58,269 bases of DNA from a virus: positions 1 through 58,269 of IMG/VR virus record IMGVR_UViG_3300027782_000098; one strand, written 5' to 3'. The notes beneath the pieces were generated by a model that ran no database searches, had not been told where the DNA came from, and saw nothing but the letters and a program-made list of their open reading frames with translations. Shown here in pieces: positions 30,797 through 37,449 of this stretch (its first letter is position 1; every line of letters starts with the position of its first letter). The translations under genes were made by a program, and so were the position numbers.

Positions 30797-31220
30797 ATGT
30801 TGTCGTCCAATCATTTCTGACTGTCCCCAATACCGAATTTCAGCGGCAACTCACCAATTTCGTGAGGGGTTAGAACTCGTGTGTTAACTTGCTCCTGTTA
30901 CTGGTACACTAACCAACCGACTTAGACTCAAGTAATCGGCTCAGGTCCCCATGGTTGTAAAACCACTTCTCATCGTTCGGGAGCAAACTAGTCGTATACT
31001 ACTCGACTCGTGTAGTCAAGGTCGGACTCGAACCGAATACCGTTCAAGACGGATTAGACAACCTTACAACTTCTCGCGTCCAAATGATTATGGACCGTGG
31101 CGTCTTGGGGACTTGGGTACCATCCCGCATTACGTCCACTTGACTATTTACCCCACTTCACCAGCTTAATGGACTGGCTGCCATATGGGAGTGGGGGTTT
31201 CCTGTTATTTCAGGACTCCG
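30797..31220 (-). ncRNA. 424-nt gene-free tRNA spacer with multiple stems, candidate large structured RNA
   Basis: No convincing coding frame. It contains GGTTAG/CTAACC (about 30869/30909), other short stems, and at 31021-31034 a tRNA-type T-arm sequence. AGTCAAG at 31145-31139 and CTTGACT at 31020-31014 (minus strand) would form a perfect acceptor next to that T-arm, giving a 133-nt interrupted tRNA-like element (31013-31145). Compare with large ornate phage RNAs that sit in tRNA arrays (GOLLD, ROOL). Confidence 0.35.
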
Positions 31221-31293
31221 TGGAACGGGGCGGAATTGAACCGCCGACACCTTGAGCTTCAATCAAGTGCTCTACCTACTGAGCTACCGTTCC
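31221..31293 (-). tRNA. tRNA-Phe(GAA), copy 1
   Basis: Acceptor GGAACGG/CCGTTCC, anticodon stem CTTGA/TCAAG with loop TTGAAGC. Confidence 0.93.
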
Positions 31294-31713
31294 TTATTCT
31301 TTCCAGTTTCCCTCCTTGTAATGGATTTCTCTATGACAATTCGCACAAACTGGTATACATTTTTCCAATTCTTCTTTTAATAACCTCAAAGAACCTCTTT
31401 TTACTAAAGTTGAAATACGCTCTCTTTTATCTCTAATATGGTGAAAATCTAACACATACCAACGTTCATCACCACAAATAGAACATTTACACTTTTTTTT
31501 ATAATCAAATAAGAACTCTTTAACTTCTTTATTTGTTTTTAGTGCGGTTTTTCTAATCTTTGTTTTTCTGTCGTTTTTATTTTGAGAGTAACTATCTCTA
31601 TCTAACTGTCTTTTACATTCTTTACACATACTGTGTAAAATATTTTTTTCTTTATTCTTAAAGAAAAACTCACTTTCATCTTTTTCAATTAAACATCTTC
31701 CACATTTTTTCAT
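31294..31713 (-). CDS. HNH endonuclease within the tRNA array
   Basis: 139 residues. Two N-terminal CxxC pairs (CGRC at 4-7, CKEC at 31-34) form a zinc site; the HNH core has CSICGDERWYVLDFHHI (about 76-92), then CIPVCANCHREIH (about 118-130). The family includes mobile HNH homing-type nucleases. It lies between two tRNA-Phe genes and stops 1 nt before the first, so it may be a mobile insertion that duplicated or captured a tRNA. Box upstream. Confidence 0.85.
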   Translation of the reverse strand: MKKCGRCLIEKDESEFFFKNKEKNILHSMCKECKRQLDRDSYSQNKNDRKTKIRKTALKTNKEVKEFLFDYKKKCKCSICGDERWYVLDFHHIRDKRERISTLVKRGSLRLLKEELEKCIPVCANCHREIHYKEGNWKE

Positions 31714-31726
31714 AATAATCTTTTAT

Positions 31727-31734
31727 TATAAATA
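31727..31734 (-). promoter_or_regulatory. Phage-type promoter box (ATATTTATA)
   Basis: NTATTTATN box 13 nt upstream of the HNH gene start. Confidence 0.45.
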
Positions 31735-31776
31735 TCTCAAAAGGACTGAAAAGTTAAAAAAGTTTTCAGTTTTTTG

Positions 31777-31849
31777 TGGTGAGAGCAAGAATCGAACTTG
31801 CGGCACGTAGGGCTTCAACCTACTGCTCTACCTACTGAGCTATCACACC
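31777..31849 (-). tRNA. tRNA-Phe(GAA), copy 2
   Basis: Acceptor GGTGTGA/TCTCACC, anticodon stem GTAGG/CCTAC with loop TTGAAGC. Differs from copy 1 in acceptor, anticodon and T stems, so it is not a recent duplicate. Confidence 0.92.
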
Positions 31850-32269
31850 AAATTTGAGATTGAGAACCTCTGTGTTGTTAGGTAAGACCCAATTAGTCAT
31901 CATTTCTGATGGGTTATCAATTATCCTACTTATGGTTAATTCCTTTCTCACAGGAACAACACGGCTTTGAGGTTGAGAACCTCTGTGTTGTGCAAATGTG
32001 AATATACCCCATTATAAAGTTTATATTCACATCTGACTATTTCATTCCTTTCTCACGGGAACAACACAATATTGTTGATAATGATGGAGTACCCGTCTCG
32101 CTCCAATCTTAACAGCTTTCCTGAGTTTTATGAGGCCTCGGCTGAAAGGGTGATGAATTCCGATTCCATTCTGGATTGTCGACATCCGTTGAGTGGGGAA
32201 AACCATTATCAATTTCTTTATTGACGGGGAGTAAGTCACCAACCACTAATACTTACTCCCCACCTTCTG
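31850..32269 (-). ncRNA. 420-nt spacer: two tandem structured repeat units plus two further stem-closed domains
   Basis: Unit A (31853-31962) and unit B (31966-32067) share both ends: TTTGAGRTTGAGAACCTCTG plus TGTTGT at the left and TCCTTTCTCACRGGAACAAC plus AC at the right, with unlike centres that each form a hairpin. Within a unit TGAGAA pairs with TTCTCA and GTGTTGT with ACAACAC, in interleaved (pseudoknot) order. Then TTGATAATG (32075) pairs with CATTATCAA (32204), and GGGGAGTAAG (32226) with CTTACTCCCC (32252). No plausible gene on either strand. Confidence 0.5.
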
Positions 32270-32341
32270 TAGTCCGTACGGGAATCGAACCCGTCTTTTA
32301 TCCGTGAAAGGGATATGTCCTAACCGATAGACGAACGGACC
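32270..32341 (-). tRNA. tRNA-Glu(TTC)
   Basis: Acceptor GGTCCGT/ACGGACT, anticodon stem TATCC/GGATA with loop CTTTCAC. Confidence 0.93.
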
Positions 32342-32406
32342 AAATTGGTAGTTTTACTCGGACTATTACACCATCGCGGTCTTTACTCCGACTATTATCT
32401 ACCTTG
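32342..32406 (-). repeat. tRNA spacer with terminal inverted repeat and internal direct repeat
   Basis: GGTAG (32347) pairs with CTACC (32399). Inside, TTTACTCGGACTATTA and TTTACTCCGACTATTA are near-identical direct repeats. Confidence 0.45.
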
Positions 32407-32478
32407 TAGTCCCTGTAGGATTCGAACCTACGACTTCTTGCATGTAAGGCAAGAGCTCTACCACTGAGCTAAAGGACT
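32407..32478 (-). tRNA. tRNA-Val(TAC)
   Basis: Acceptor AGTCCTT/AGGGACT, anticodon stem CTTGC/GCAAG with loop CTTACAT. First tRNA after a full-consensus promoter. Confidence 0.93.
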
Positions 32479-32529
32479 GTATTTTTTTACCAACATGTCA
32501 AAGACCTCTTTTTGTTTCTTTCAACAGTA

Positions 32530-32560
32530 CAAAGATACTACTTTTTTTTGAACCGCCAAA
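32530..32560 (-). promoter_or_regulatory. Host-type promoter driving the main tRNA array
   Basis: Minus strand TTTG (32560-32557), 19 bp, TATCTTTG (32537-32530), about 50 nt upstream of tRNA-Val. Full consensus. Confidence 0.72.
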
Positions 32561-32572
32561 CCTAAAAACAAA

Positions 32573-32605
32573 AAACCCCAAACTTTTCTACAAAGTTCGG
32601 GGTTT
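32573..32605 (-). terminator. Rho-independent terminator
   Basis: AAACCCCgAACTT/AAGTTtGGGGTTT on the minus strand followed by a T-run; separates the small ORF at 32633 from the tRNA promoter downstream. Confidence 0.8.
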
Positions 32606-32632
32606 AAATATTCTGTTACTACTAACTTACTA

Positions 32633-32734
32633 TTAACCTAAATCTAATTCCGAACCACAATTTTGCCCATGACGATACCAGCTACAAATCTCTTGTTGCT
32701 TAAACGACGATATATGGACCATTGTTGTTCTCAT
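32633..32734 (-). CDS. Very small hypothetical protein (33 aa)
   Basis: Starts MRTTMVHISSFKQQEICSWY and ends GQNCGSELDLG. It has its own promoter (32750) and terminator (32573), which is the main support for a gene here. Alternatively the unit makes a small RNA. No family known. Confidence 0.4.
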   Translation of the reverse strand: MRTTMVHISSFKQQEICSWYRHGQNCGSELDLG

Positions 32735-32749
32735 TGTTTATAATTATAC

Positions 32750-32780
32750 ACAATATACTAAAAGTTTTAGTTTTGTCAAA
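32750..32780 (-). promoter_or_regulatory. Host-type promoter of the small unit
   Basis: Minus strand TTTG (32780-32777), 19 bp, TATATTGT (32757-32750), close to TAnnTTTG; 15 nt before the small ORF. Confidence 0.5.
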
Positions 32781-32794
32781 TAAATTTTTTAAAG

Positions 32795-32802
32795 TATTTA
32801 TA
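32795..32802 (+). promoter_or_regulatory. Phage-type promoter box (GTATTTATA)
   Basis: NTATTTATN box 5 nt before the ATG at 32808. Confidence 0.45.
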
Positions 32803-32807
32803 AAAAG

Positions 32808-33230
32808 ATGAAAACATTAAGACAAATTATTAAAGAAGAGTTATTAGTTGAGAAAAGAATTGCCCAAATAGGAGCTTCTTTAGAAGTTTTATTTTCATTT
32901 GATGTTAATAGAACATCTCACGCATTTGATAGAGCGGTTAGAGATGATATTATAGGTTATAATACAAGACCAATTGTAAATGCTGAAATCAAAGAGATTA
33001 TTAGTATGGCAAAAAATGAAATCGCACAAAAAATAGTTAGCCAAGAAATTAAAACAGAAGAACCATTTGTAGTTAAATCTTTAAAATGGGAATTGGCAAT
33101 GGCAATTACTCCTGTTCATATATCAGGGACTTATTGGGAATTAATTATTAAAACTGTGTTTAGAGAATCTAAATATGACCCGTTTAGAGTTGGTAAAGAC
33201 CAATTAGTTATTACTTTACAAGACGTATAA
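32808..33230 (+). CDS. Hypothetical phage protein
   Basis: 140 residues beginning MKTLRQIIKEELLVEKR, a start shared by many T4-like phage structural or accessory proteins. The segment FDVNRTSHAFDRAVRDDI and the C-terminal VGKDQLVITLQDV recall small RelE/BECR-like nuclease folds, but I cannot confirm that. The only plus-strand gene in the minus-strand tRNA region. Confidence 0.55.
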   Translation: MKTLRQIIKEELLVEKRIAQIGASLEVLFSFDVNRTSHAFDRAVRDDIIGYNTRPIVNAEIKEIISMAKNEIAQKIVSQEIKTEEPFVVKSLKWELAMAITPVHISGTYWELIIKTVFRESKYDPFRVGKDQLVITLQDV

Positions 33231-33317
33231 AAAAAAGGGTAACACTAGTATCTGAATCGTTCCCGTGTCACCCATTTTGTAATTGAGCTTGTGTATCTAA
33301 ATCGTGCTCCTCAATCA
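33229..33317 (-). ncRNA. Candidate small RNA: two hairpins with the same loop sequence, second one a terminator
   Basis: Begins downstream of a host-type promoter. Hairpin 1 uses ATTGAG/CTCAAT and exposes ACGATTTAGATAC; hairpin 2 uses GTGT-ACCC type pairing GGGTGACAC/GTGTTACCC, exposes ACGATTCAGATAC and is followed by eight T. The 13-nt loop motif recurs with one change and 45-nt spacing. No reading frame of note. Confidence 0.5.
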
Positions 33318-33322
33318 CAGTA

Positions 33323-33352
33323 CAAAGATAAGCAAAAATTTTAATTCACAAA
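33323..33352 (-). promoter_or_regulatory. Host-type promoter of the small RNA
   Basis: Minus strand TTTG (33352-33349), 18 bp, TATCTTTG (33330-33323). Confidence 0.6.
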
Positions 33353-33359
33353 ATTATTT

Positions 33360-33935
33360 TTAATAATTTATTTGATGGTCCTGTTTAATAGTCATACTCT
33401 GGCCAACAATAACATTTCTTTTACCTTTTGTCACTGAGTTAACATAATGAGGATGGGTTAACCCACCTGGAAATATAACAATATCTCCTTCGTTTAGACG
33501 ATATTGTACATTTTGTCTTGGGAATACCAACTCACCACCTTCATAATCATTATCCAATCCTCCAACCATTGTTATATTACTAAAATCCCAATGAACTGAT
33601 TGTGAACCTCCCGCATATGTTTCAGGAGAATAGTATAACATATATAAATCTCTCCATATTGTTTTAACATATTCTTTTAAAGATTTGATGGTTTCATAAT
33701 TAACATTAAACCCAACATTATTTTCAACATCATAGATTTTAAAGTATTCTTCAAGATAATTGTTTTCAATTTTTAAAAACCAAAAATCATTTATTTTGTG
33801 AAATAAACTCATATCTAACTTATCAATATCAATCCTTATTTGAGTGTCATTACCTCTAAGTTTTAATAATTCAGAAATAATGTCTTTAGGTATGATTCTT
33901 TCAAAAACAAAAATATCAGTATCTATTTTAATCAT
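33360..33935 (-). CDS. 2OG-Fe(II) oxygenase (prolyl-hydroxylase type)
   Basis: 191 residues. Metal site H115-x-D117 in SVHWDFSN, distal His in GGLTHPHYV (H161 or H163) and the 2-oxoglutarate Arg in KGKRNVIVG (R173). YEGGELVFP before the distal His is typical. These enzymes hydroxylate proteins, nucleobases or small molecules; target unknown. Overlaps the next oxygenase gene by 4 nt. Confidence 0.85.
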   Translation of the reverse strand: MIKIDTDIFVFERIIPKDIISELLKLRGNDTQIRIDIDKLDMSLFHKINDFWFLKIENNYLEEYFKIYDVENNVGFNVNYETIKSLKEYVKTIWRDLYMLYYSPETYAGGSQSVHWDFSNITMVGGLDNDYEGGELVFPRQNVQYRLNEGDIVIFPGGLTHPHYVNSVTKGKRNVIVGQSMTIKQDHQINY

Positions 33936-34648
33936 ATACTGTCTTGAATATTAAAATTAATTACACATCTATGACTTTTACCATAAAATGGTTTAACTGA
34001 ATGTACAATATCGTATGGCCAAATAATCAACATACCTTTTTTTGGTCTAAGAAAATGTGACATACCTCTAACATGGAATGTAAATACACCACTATATGGA
34101 TGGTCAGCAATTGGTTCACCGTCAGACAAATAATATCCTCCAACAAAATTTAAAGGAGTTTCTTCGTCAGGAGACCAACGACAATGATTATGTTGATTAT
34201 GACCTCGACCTTCAGTTGGGTTATAATATTGAATCCAACTTTCTGTTATATTTGGATTATTGTTGTTTTTTAGTCCTAATGAATTAATTAACTCCAAATA
34301 ACCGTCCTCACACCTTTTCTTAATTGTTTTAACACATTGTTCATCTCTATTAAGAAAGTCGTTTGGCGGTGTCCAAAAACGACTACCAATTGGGTTATAC
34401 TCTGTAGGCTCAACCCACATGTCCCTTCTGTCGTAGTTTACAAAATAATTTGATTGTCTTTCCAAATCGTATTGCTCAGGTAATTCCTGACCCATTAATT
34501 TTTGTTGAGTACTTAAAGTATTGAATCCCAAATTAAAAACCTCATCATGTAATTCATGGTCATCAAAAATCTTCATGTATACAGGAATTGGAGCAAGGTG
34601 AAATATATTGCTCTGATTTGTTGAAACTAAAGGTGACTGTACATACAT
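33932..34648 (-). CDS. 2OG-Fe(II) oxygenase-like protein, second copy
   Basis: 238 residues from the ATG at 34648; upstream in-frame codons lie in tRNA-Leu(TAG) and are rejected. NQHNHCRWS (about 152-160), the central VGGYYLSDGEP, then GMLIIWPYDIVHSVKPFYGK and SHRCVINFNI supply a distal His and Arg of the fold. The proximal motif is not a clean HxD (the candidate is QHNH), so activity is less certain. Similar proteins are common in T4-like marine phages. Confidence 0.7.
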   Translation of the reverse strand: MYVQSPLVSTNQSNIFHLAPIPVYMKIFDDHELHDEVFNLGFNTLSTQQKLMGQELPEQYDLERQSNYFVNYDRRDMWVEPTEYNPIGSRFWTPPNDFLNRDEQCVKTIKKRCEDGYLELINSLGLKNNNNPNITESWIQYYNPTEGRGHNQHNHCRWSPDEETPLNFVGGYYLSDGEPIADHPYSGVFTFHVRGMSHFLRPKKGMLIIWPYDIVHSVKPFYGKSHRCVINFNIQDSI

Positions 34649-34662
34649 ATTTACATTTTTTT

Positions 34663-34745
34663 GTACCCCAAGTCGGACTCGAACCGACACGTCATAAGAC
34701 AAATGCTCCTAAGGCATTCGCGGCTACCATTACGCCATCGGGGTA
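34663..34745 (-). tRNA. tRNA-Leu(TAG)
   Basis: Acceptor TACCCCG/TGGGGTA, anticodon stem AATGC/GCATT with loop CTTAGGA, long variable arm. Confidence 0.92.
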
Positions 34746-34845
34746 TATATCATTATCGCTTCAGCCACATCGAGGAACACGCCTCCCCCGCGTTGTTTAA
34801 GTGTATAACTTGCGCCGTATCTCACTGAGGTACGATAATGATATT
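34746..34845 (-). repeat. tRNA spacer that is one 12-bp-stem domain
   Basis: ATATCATTATCG (34747-34758) is the exact complement of CGATAATGATAT (34833-34844). The stem fills the 100-nt spacer to within 1 nt of each flanking tRNA. Confidence 0.6.
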
Positions 34846-34921
34846 GTATCCCCGACAGGATTCGAACCTGTGACCTACTGCTTAGAAGGCAGTTGCTCTA
34901 TCCAGCTGAGCTACGGAGACA
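34846..34921 (-). tRNA. tRNA-Arg(TCT)
   Basis: Acceptor TGTCTCC/GGGGATA, anticodon stem ACTGC/GCAGT with loop CTTCTAA. Reads AGA/AGG. Confidence 0.93.
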
Positions 34922-34931
34922 TTTTATTTTG

Positions 34932-35017
34932 TACCTGGGGCGGGAATCGAACCCGCACGGACATTACTGTCCACAAGATTTTAAGTCTTGCGTGGCTACC
35001 GATTACACCACCCAGGC
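34932..35017 (-). tRNA. tRNA-Leu(TAA)
   Basis: Acceptor GCCTGGG/CCCAGGT, anticodon stem CAAGA/TCTTG with loop CTTAAAA, long variable arm. Confidence 0.93.
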
Positions 35018-35040
35018 GAATACATTTAAGAACTATGGTA

Positions 35041-35071
35041 CAAATATAATAGATAAAATTGATTGCTACAA
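35041..35071 (-). promoter_or_regulatory. Host-type promoter of the Leu-Arg-Leu tRNA unit
   Basis: Minus strand TTG (35071-35069), 20 bp, TATATTTG (35048-35041), 24 nt upstream of tRNA-Leu(TAA). Confidence 0.6.
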
Positions 35072-35072
35072 G

Positions 35073-35795
35073 CTATAGTGCAAAACTTTCTTCATATAAT
35101 GTATCCATCGCATCTTCTTCAACATTTATTGTGTGGTATAATGTGACAGTTCCATCATTGAAATTAAAAATGAATTTACCGTCAGAGCCCTCATTGATTT
35201 CCCATCCGCCAAAATTACTTTCAAGTACTCTATAACACCAATCCTCAATATGAGCAGGTACTGCGTCTCCTGTTGGTTCAAAAGAACTTTCAATATAACC
35301 TGAGTCACCACCACCATTATATGGTAATTCTAAAATACCGTCGTTTGGTACCTCAACATCAGAAAATAACCCCTCATCATCCCATTCTTTAAATCTTTCT
35401 TTATCATCTGTAGAGTCAAATTCAATTACGTTTTCACCTCCTCTATCATAATAACCCCAATAATGTGAAATTGAAATTTCTTTATCGTCAACATCAATAT
35501 TGATTTCAAGTTTTTGATAATTCATCATATCAATATCAGGGACAGTAAAAAGATTATCCTCATCAACGTGATTGATTAATTTTTTCAAAATAGGTATTAA
35601 TCCGTCAGGGATGTCTGCAGAATAATTGTTCGCAAAATGTGTGATGTATTTCCATTGAACCTCCTGAGCACTAAAATCATATGCTTCACTCTCAAGTTCA
35701 AATTCAATTAAACCATCTTTCATACCCAAAGAACCCAAGTAATTACAAACTCGGTTTAAGTATTTTTTTTCGTCTGTTGTTAAAATATTTTTCAT
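35073..35795 (-). CDS. Hypothetical acidic protein
   Basis: 240 residues from the ATG at 35795 (MKNILTTDEKKYLNRV), chosen because the box ends 3 nt before it. Very acidic, with a central beta-rich part (EINIDVDDKEISISHYWGYY) and a glycine segment LELPYNGGGDSGYIES. No family recognised. Confidence 0.6.
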   Translation of the reverse strand: MKNILTTDEKKYLNRVCNYLGSLGMKDGLIEFELESEAYDFSAQEVQWKYITHFANNYSADIPDGLIPILKKLINHVDEDNLFTVPDIDMMNYQKLEINIDVDDKEISISHYWGYYDRGGENVIEFDSTDDKERFKEWDDEGLFSDVEVPNDGILELPYNGGGDSGYIESSFEPTGDAVPAHIEDWCYRVLESNFGGWEINEGSDGKFIFNFNDGTVTLYHTINVEEDAMDTLYEESFAL

Positions 35796-35798
35796 ATC

Positions 35799-35807
35799 AA
35801 TAAATAT
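35799..35807 (-). promoter_or_regulatory. Phage-type promoter box (ATATTTATT)
   Basis: NTATTTATN box 3 nt upstream of the ATG at 35795. Confidence 0.45.
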
Positions 35808-36154
35808 CAATCTTCAATTTTAAGGGTCCTCAACATCCATTGAGGTCGTTTATTTTCTGAAATATTAGTCACCCATTCTTTTGCAGATGGGATATAATTA
35901 TTACAATCTTCTTTAACATGTTGTTCTCCAACATATCTTGTGTATACTATCTTACCATCACTATTTAAAAATTCAGGACCAAACCTTTTTTCCATTTCAA
36001 AAATACCTTCACTATGATGTCTAAACATTCTATGTAAAGAATCTCCAAACCATCCTTTAGTTTCATCCATCCATTCGTGTAAATGAATATAATCTTCTGG
36101 TTTTCCACCAAACTTTTTGGCGGATGATTTTGCGTGTAAATTAGGGTGTGCCAT
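35807..36154 (-). CDS. DUF6915-like protein
   Basis: 115 residues from the ATG at 36154. MAHPNLHAKSSAKKFGGKPE, then YIHLHEWMDETKGWFGDSLH and RMFRHHSEGIFEMEKRFG follow the conserved pattern of a small His-rich family found in bacteria and phages (annotated DUF6915), function unknown. Overlaps the sulfotransferase gene by 14 nt. Confidence 0.7.
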   Translation of the reverse strand: MAHPNLHAKSSAKKFGGKPEDYIHLHEWMDETKGWFGDSLHRMFRHHSEGIFEMEKRFGPEFLNSDGKIVYTRYVGEQHVKEDCNNYIPSAKEWVTNISENKRPQWMLRTLKIED

Positions 36155-36740
36155 CTTTCCAATAATCTTTATTATAATTATATTTTTTAAATTGACTTTC
36201 AGTCCTTGAATAAACAAAATCAGCTAACTCTTGACTGTAAAATGATTGCCAAGGAATTTCAATACCATGTTCAAATTTAAATGAATTTTTTCTTATTTTG
36301 TTTTCAAAACAATCTTCAAGTAATTCCATATTATTTTTAATGAACCACATATTTTTTAAATCTGATTCTAAAAATTCTGTCCTAAGATAAGCGTCAGGTT
36401 CTTTTGGTATTTCACTTAACGAATGGTCTAAATAAACTGTATAGTAATTTAAATGTTCATTTTGTTTATCTAACGCGCTTTTAATCCATGATGGAAAAAC
36501 TTCAATATCAAAACTGATTTGTTTATGAATACAAAATAATTTAAATAAAGAAACTAATCTAGGATATGGGTGTCTAATATTTACCACTAAAAAGTAATTC
36601 TCTTTATCCTTTCTAACAATTAACCCATGGTTATCATTTAAATTTGAAAATTTTAATAATTTTTGGATTTCACCACATGACCTAGATGCAGTTCTCATTG
36701 GATTTAACCAAACAACTTTTAATTCGTCATTATATCTCAT
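36141..36740 (-). CDS. Sulfotransferase-like protein
   Basis: 199 residues from the ATG at 36740. VVWLNPMRTASRSCGE (about 8-23) resembles the PAPS 5'-phosphosulfate loop and VVNIRHPYPRLVSLFKLF (about 53-70) the 3'-phosphate motif (R...S). Sulfotransferases move sulfate from PAPS to sugars, lipids or proteins; phage copies are rare. Upstream in-frame sequence crosses tRNA-Ala and is rejected. Confidence 0.68.
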   Translation of the reverse strand: MRYNDELKVVWLNPMRTASRSCGEIQKLLKFSNLNDNHGLIVRKDKENYFLVVNIRHPYPRLVSLFKLFCIHKQISFDIEVFPSWIKSALDKQNEHLNYYTVYLDHSLSEIPKEPDAYLRTEFLESDLKNMWFIKNNMELLEDCFENKIRKNSFKFEHGIEIPWQSFYSQELADFVYSRTESQFKKYNYNKDYWKDGTP

Positions 36741-36742
36741 AG

Positions 36743-36817
36743 TGGAGCTAGTGAGAATCGAACTCACCTCAGAAACATTGCAAGTGTTTCTCGCCAAGCC
36801 TTGGTACATGTAACCCC
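36743..36817 (-). tRNA. tRNA-Ala(TGC)
   Basis: Acceptor GGGGTTA/TAGCTCC with wobble pairs, anticodon stem AAACA/TGTTT with loop CTTGCAA. D-arm atypical. Confidence 0.85.
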
Positions 36818-36823
36818 TTGTTG

Positions 36824-36896
36824 AGCCTCCTGTCGGAATCGAACCAACGACCTACTGATTACAAATCAGTTGCTCTACCAGCTGAGCTAAGGAGGC
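36824..36896 (-). tRNA. tRNA-Thr(TGT)
   Basis: Acceptor GCCTCCT/AGGAGGC, anticodon stem ACTGA/TCAGT with loop TTTGTAA. Confidence 0.93.
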
Positions 36897-36952
36897 ATTG
36901 TAGTGGACGCAAGCTCATCACTTGCTCATGGGCTTCCACCGAGCCCCTTTTG

Positions 36953-37024
36953 CGGTCCCACGGAGAATCGAACTCCGAACTCAGCCGTGACAGGGCTGCA
37001 TTATAGCCGTTTAACTATGAGACC
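36953..37024 (-). tRNA. tRNA-Asp(GTC)
   Basis: Acceptor GGTCTCA/TGGGACC, anticodon stem CAGCC/GGCTG with loop CTGTCAC. The 56-nt spacer to tRNA-Thr contains GCAAG/CTTGC and GGGCT/AGCCC hairpins. Confidence 0.93.
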
Positions 37025-37295
37025 AATTGTCCCCACCTGAGATTATAGTGAGTAGATTTTAACGGTTTTTTCGTCTTGAAAAAACATATCCCCTATTATC
37101 GTGTACAACCCCAAATAGGTTAACCGTAAGATAGGTCTTTTTCATTAGTGTCTTACCACATAAAAAAAGTCAAACATACTCGGTGGGTTTGTTAAGTCCA
37201 TTCTCCGAGAACCCCCTCTATAAAGTCGTGGAAGGCTACAACTATACCATTCTTAAGTAACGGTACCAAAACTATTGGGTATCTCTTACCCTTTG
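37025..37295 (-). other. 271-nt tRNA spacer, no gene seen
   Basis: Lies between tRNA-Asp and tRNA-Gly. Contains a GTTTTTT/AAAAAAC hairpin (about 37062-37086) and GGGTA/TACCC near the right end. Unlike the shorter spacers I found no single closing stem. Confidence 0.4.
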
Positions 37296-37367
37296 AGCGA
37301 ATGAGAGGAATCGAACCTCCGTCTCCTACTTGGAAGGAAGGAGTAATGACCATTATACGACATTCGC
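37296..37367 (-). tRNA. tRNA-Gly(TCC)
   Basis: Acceptor GCGAATG/CATTCGC, anticodon stem CCTTC/GTAGG (one mismatch) with loop CTTCCAA. Confidence 0.9.
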
Positions 37368-37371
37368 AATT

Positions 37372-37445
37372 GCGTCCCCTCAAGGATTCGAACCTTGGAC
37401 CTATTCGTTAACAGCGAATTGCTCTACCGCTGAGCTAAAAAGACG
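37372..37445 (-). tRNA. tRNA-Asn(GTT)
   Basis: Acceptor CGTCTTT/GGGGACG, anticodon stem ATTCG/CGAAT with loop CTGTTAA. Confidence 0.93.
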
Positions 37446-37449
37446 ATTG

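Noticed and set aside
30951-31169. Plus-strand 72-residue frame in the tRNA region
   Set aside because: Antisense to structured spacer and tRNA-like sequence, with Arg/Ser/Pro-rich non-protein-like composition; same for other plus-strand frames across the tRNAs (29683, 30595, 31185, 34588, 36818, 37330).
28709-34702. Longer N-termini for the genes starting at 29023, 29638 and 34648 (and likewise 36740, 38677)
   Set aside because: The extensions read through tRNA genes and give tell-tale translated T-arm segments; internal ATGs with boxes or better context were chosen.
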